A DNA stretch of 54,250 nt, taken from NCBI GenBank assembly GCA_019637115.1, contig JAHBWH010000036.1, positions 1 to 54,250 of the forward strand. Reading direction: 5' to 3'. This document shows positions 53,345 to 54,250 of the stretch, piece after piece; within the stretch, counting starts at the first letter, position 1; each line of letters starts with the position of its first letter. The notes beneath the pieces were generated by a model. That model saw only the letters and a list, made by a program, of their open reading frames with translations, made no database searches and was not told where the DNA came from. The position numbers and the translations under genes were made by a program. This DNA comes from Myxococcales bacterium (lineage in GTDB: Bacteria; Myxococcota_A; Polyangia; Polyangiales; Houyiibacteriaceae).

Positions 53345-54250
53345 ATGTCTCGTCAGAGCCTCACCCACTCTCGCGGACCCGGGATGGTCCTTCAGACGAC
53401 CCTCGCGAACCTCGCGTTCCAGGATGTCGCGGCCATGGCGTTTCATGCCTTCATGCTGGTCCGCGTCAGCCTCGCGCCCACGTCGCCCGACGGCCGGATG
53501 GCCCAGCAGATCGGCCTCGCGCTGCTGAGCCTCACCGCGACCTCCATCCTGCTCACGCGCGGCGAGCTCCTCCCCGCGGGGCGTGCGCGCGGTGTCATCT
53601 ACCGCCTCGGCACCGTGACCCCTGTCGTCCTCAGCTACTTCCAGCTCCACTATTTGCTCCCGGCGCTGGAGCCGGTGCTCGTCGACGACTTGCTCCGGCG
53701 CGTCGACGAGGCGCTCGTCGGCGTCACCCCCGCCGCCTGGTTCGAGCGCTTCAACGAGCCCCCAATCGTCGAGTGGTTCGCCTTCTTCTACTACTCGTAC
53801 TTCTTCGTGATGGCCGCGGTGCTCGTGCCCTCGCTCTTCCTCGATCGGGGCCTTCGGCTCGGTGAGGTGATGATCGGCGCCGTGATCATCGGCGCGACTG
53901 GCCACATCCTCTACACCTTCGTGCCGGGCGTCGGCCCCTACGGCGCCATGGACTTCGAGGGCCCGCTGCGCGGAGGGATGTTCTGGCGACAGGTGCTCTA
54001 CGCGGTGGAGAACGCTGGCGCGCAGCTCGACATCTTCCCCTCCCTCCACACGGCGTACCCGAGCTTCTTCGCGCTGCACGCCATCCGCTGGCGTCGGACG
54101 CGTCCCTTCCGGATCGCCTGGCCCGCGCTCGCGTTCATCGCCGCCAACATCATCGTCGCGACGATGTTCCTCCGCTGGCATTGGCTCATCGACGTCCTCG
54201 TCGGCTTCACGCTCGCGGTGGTCGCCCAGCGGATCGCCGTCCGAGTCGCC
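53345..54250 (+). CDS. 3'-truncated PAP2-superfamily membrane protein
   Basis: The frame opens at ATG 53345 and runs to the window edge (302 codons, no stop), so the C-terminus is missing. Several membrane helices occur (QIGLALLSLTATSILLT, WFAFFYYSYFFVMAAVLVPSL, VMIGAVIIGATGHILYTF, IAWPALAFIAANIIVATMF). The phosphatase motifs are FPSLHTAYP (Ser-x-His) and RWHWLIDVLVG (His-x3-Asp), as in PAP2_3/inositolphosphotransferase-type enzymes. It likely cleaves or exchanges a phospholipid headgroup at the membrane surface. The preceding 263-bp gap has no gene; it holds a TAGAAC box 5 nt before the ATG and a TGCTACGAG element at about 53288. Confidence 0.85.
   Translation, partial: MSRQSLTHSRGPGMVLQTTLANLAFQDVAAMAFHAFMLVRVSLAPTSPDGRMAQQIGLALLSLTATSILLTRGELLPAGRARGVIYRLGTVTPVVLSYFQLHYLLPALEPVLVDDLLRRVDEALVGVTPAAWFERFNEPPIVEWFAFFYYSYFFVMAAVLVPSLFLDRGLRLGEVMIGAVIIGATGHILYTFVPGVGPYGAMDFEGPLRGGMFWRQVLYAVENAGAQLDIFPSLHTAYPSFFALHAIRWRRTRPFRIAWPALAFIAANIIVATMFLRWHWLIDVLVGFTLAVVAQRIAVRVA

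Noticed and set aside
52850-54181. 443-aa minus-strand open frame
   Set aside because: Opposes the PAP2-superfamily gene, whose SLH and H-x3-D motifs and membrane helices are convincing.

Overview
The window is 54.25 kb of very GC-rich, gene-dense bacterial chromosome with strong third-position GC bias, so long antisense open frames are common and were discarded. The gene content points to a myxobacterium-like organism (Myxococcota, perhaps Sandaracinaceae or another Polyangiales lineage): Hanks-type Ser/Thr kinases, an OmpA protein with thrombospondin type 3 repeats, Asp/Gly/Ser-rich lipoproteins, PilZ proteins, paired acyl-CoA dehydrogenases, an AIM24-like protein and a possible PPC/AT-hook-like protein. 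This assignment is an inference from gene content, not from a marker phylogeny. No rRNA, tRNA, CRISPR array, prophage or transposase gene was found.

Layout. 1-5.1 kb: a truncated TIG-like repeat protein, a Ser/Thr kinase with a V4R/DUF2378-like tail, a MITE-like element, an HNH nuclease and a lamin-tail lipoprotein. 5.1-11.2 kb: recD2 facing a serine hydrolase, then a lipoprotein and an OmpA/TSP3 protein on the minus strand. 11.6-15 kb: exbB-exbD-tonB, then truD. 15-20.2 kb (minus): a methyltransferase with a huge acidic N-terminus coupled to psd, then glnB-glnA. 20.3-24.8 kb (plus): an orphan 150-aa protein, a B12-type radical SAM protein fused to a DUF2344 domain, and an orphan 206-aa protein. 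24.9-32.1 kb: glpD; two adjacent acyl-CoA dehydrogenases; facing them, a gntR - small protein - GMC oxidoreductase operon with twin palindromic operators. 32.5-37 kb: a membrane histidine kinase that overlaps a convergent membrane-anchored gene, then ald. 37-41.1 kb (minus): PilZ, phosphoesterase, argC, a second PilZ and the rplM-rpsI operon. 41.2-44.8 kb (plus): plsB and a stand-alone EAL protein. 44.8-51.8 kb (minus): a Cys-rich microprotein, a membrane protein, lnt, a response regulator, a Ser/Thr kinase, the PPC-like protein, pgsA and a TPR-AIM24 protein. 51.9-54.25 kb (plus): a small membrane peptide, a YbhN-type flippase-like protein and a truncated PAP2-superfamily protein.

Common threads are envelope lipid metabolism (plsB, psd, pgsA, lnt, glpD, YbhN-like, PAP2), nitrogen metabolism (glnA, glnB, ald, argC), c-di-GMP signalling (two PilZ proteins, one EAL) and energised outer-membrane transport (ExbBD-TonB, OmpA).

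Two genome-style signals stand out. First, about ten genes have a TAnnnT-like -10 box 6-9 nt before the start codon and no ribosome binding site, which suggests leaderless transcription. Second, many intergenic gaps carry short GC-rich tandem repeats of 12, 15 or 21 bp, or longer diverged repeats. I found no complete new defence or biosynthetic system. The best candidates for undescribed biology are the PPC/AT-hook-like/SH3-like protein, the methyltransferase with a roughly 400-residue disordered arm, and the twin-operator GMC operon beside the paired acyl-CoA dehydrogenases.
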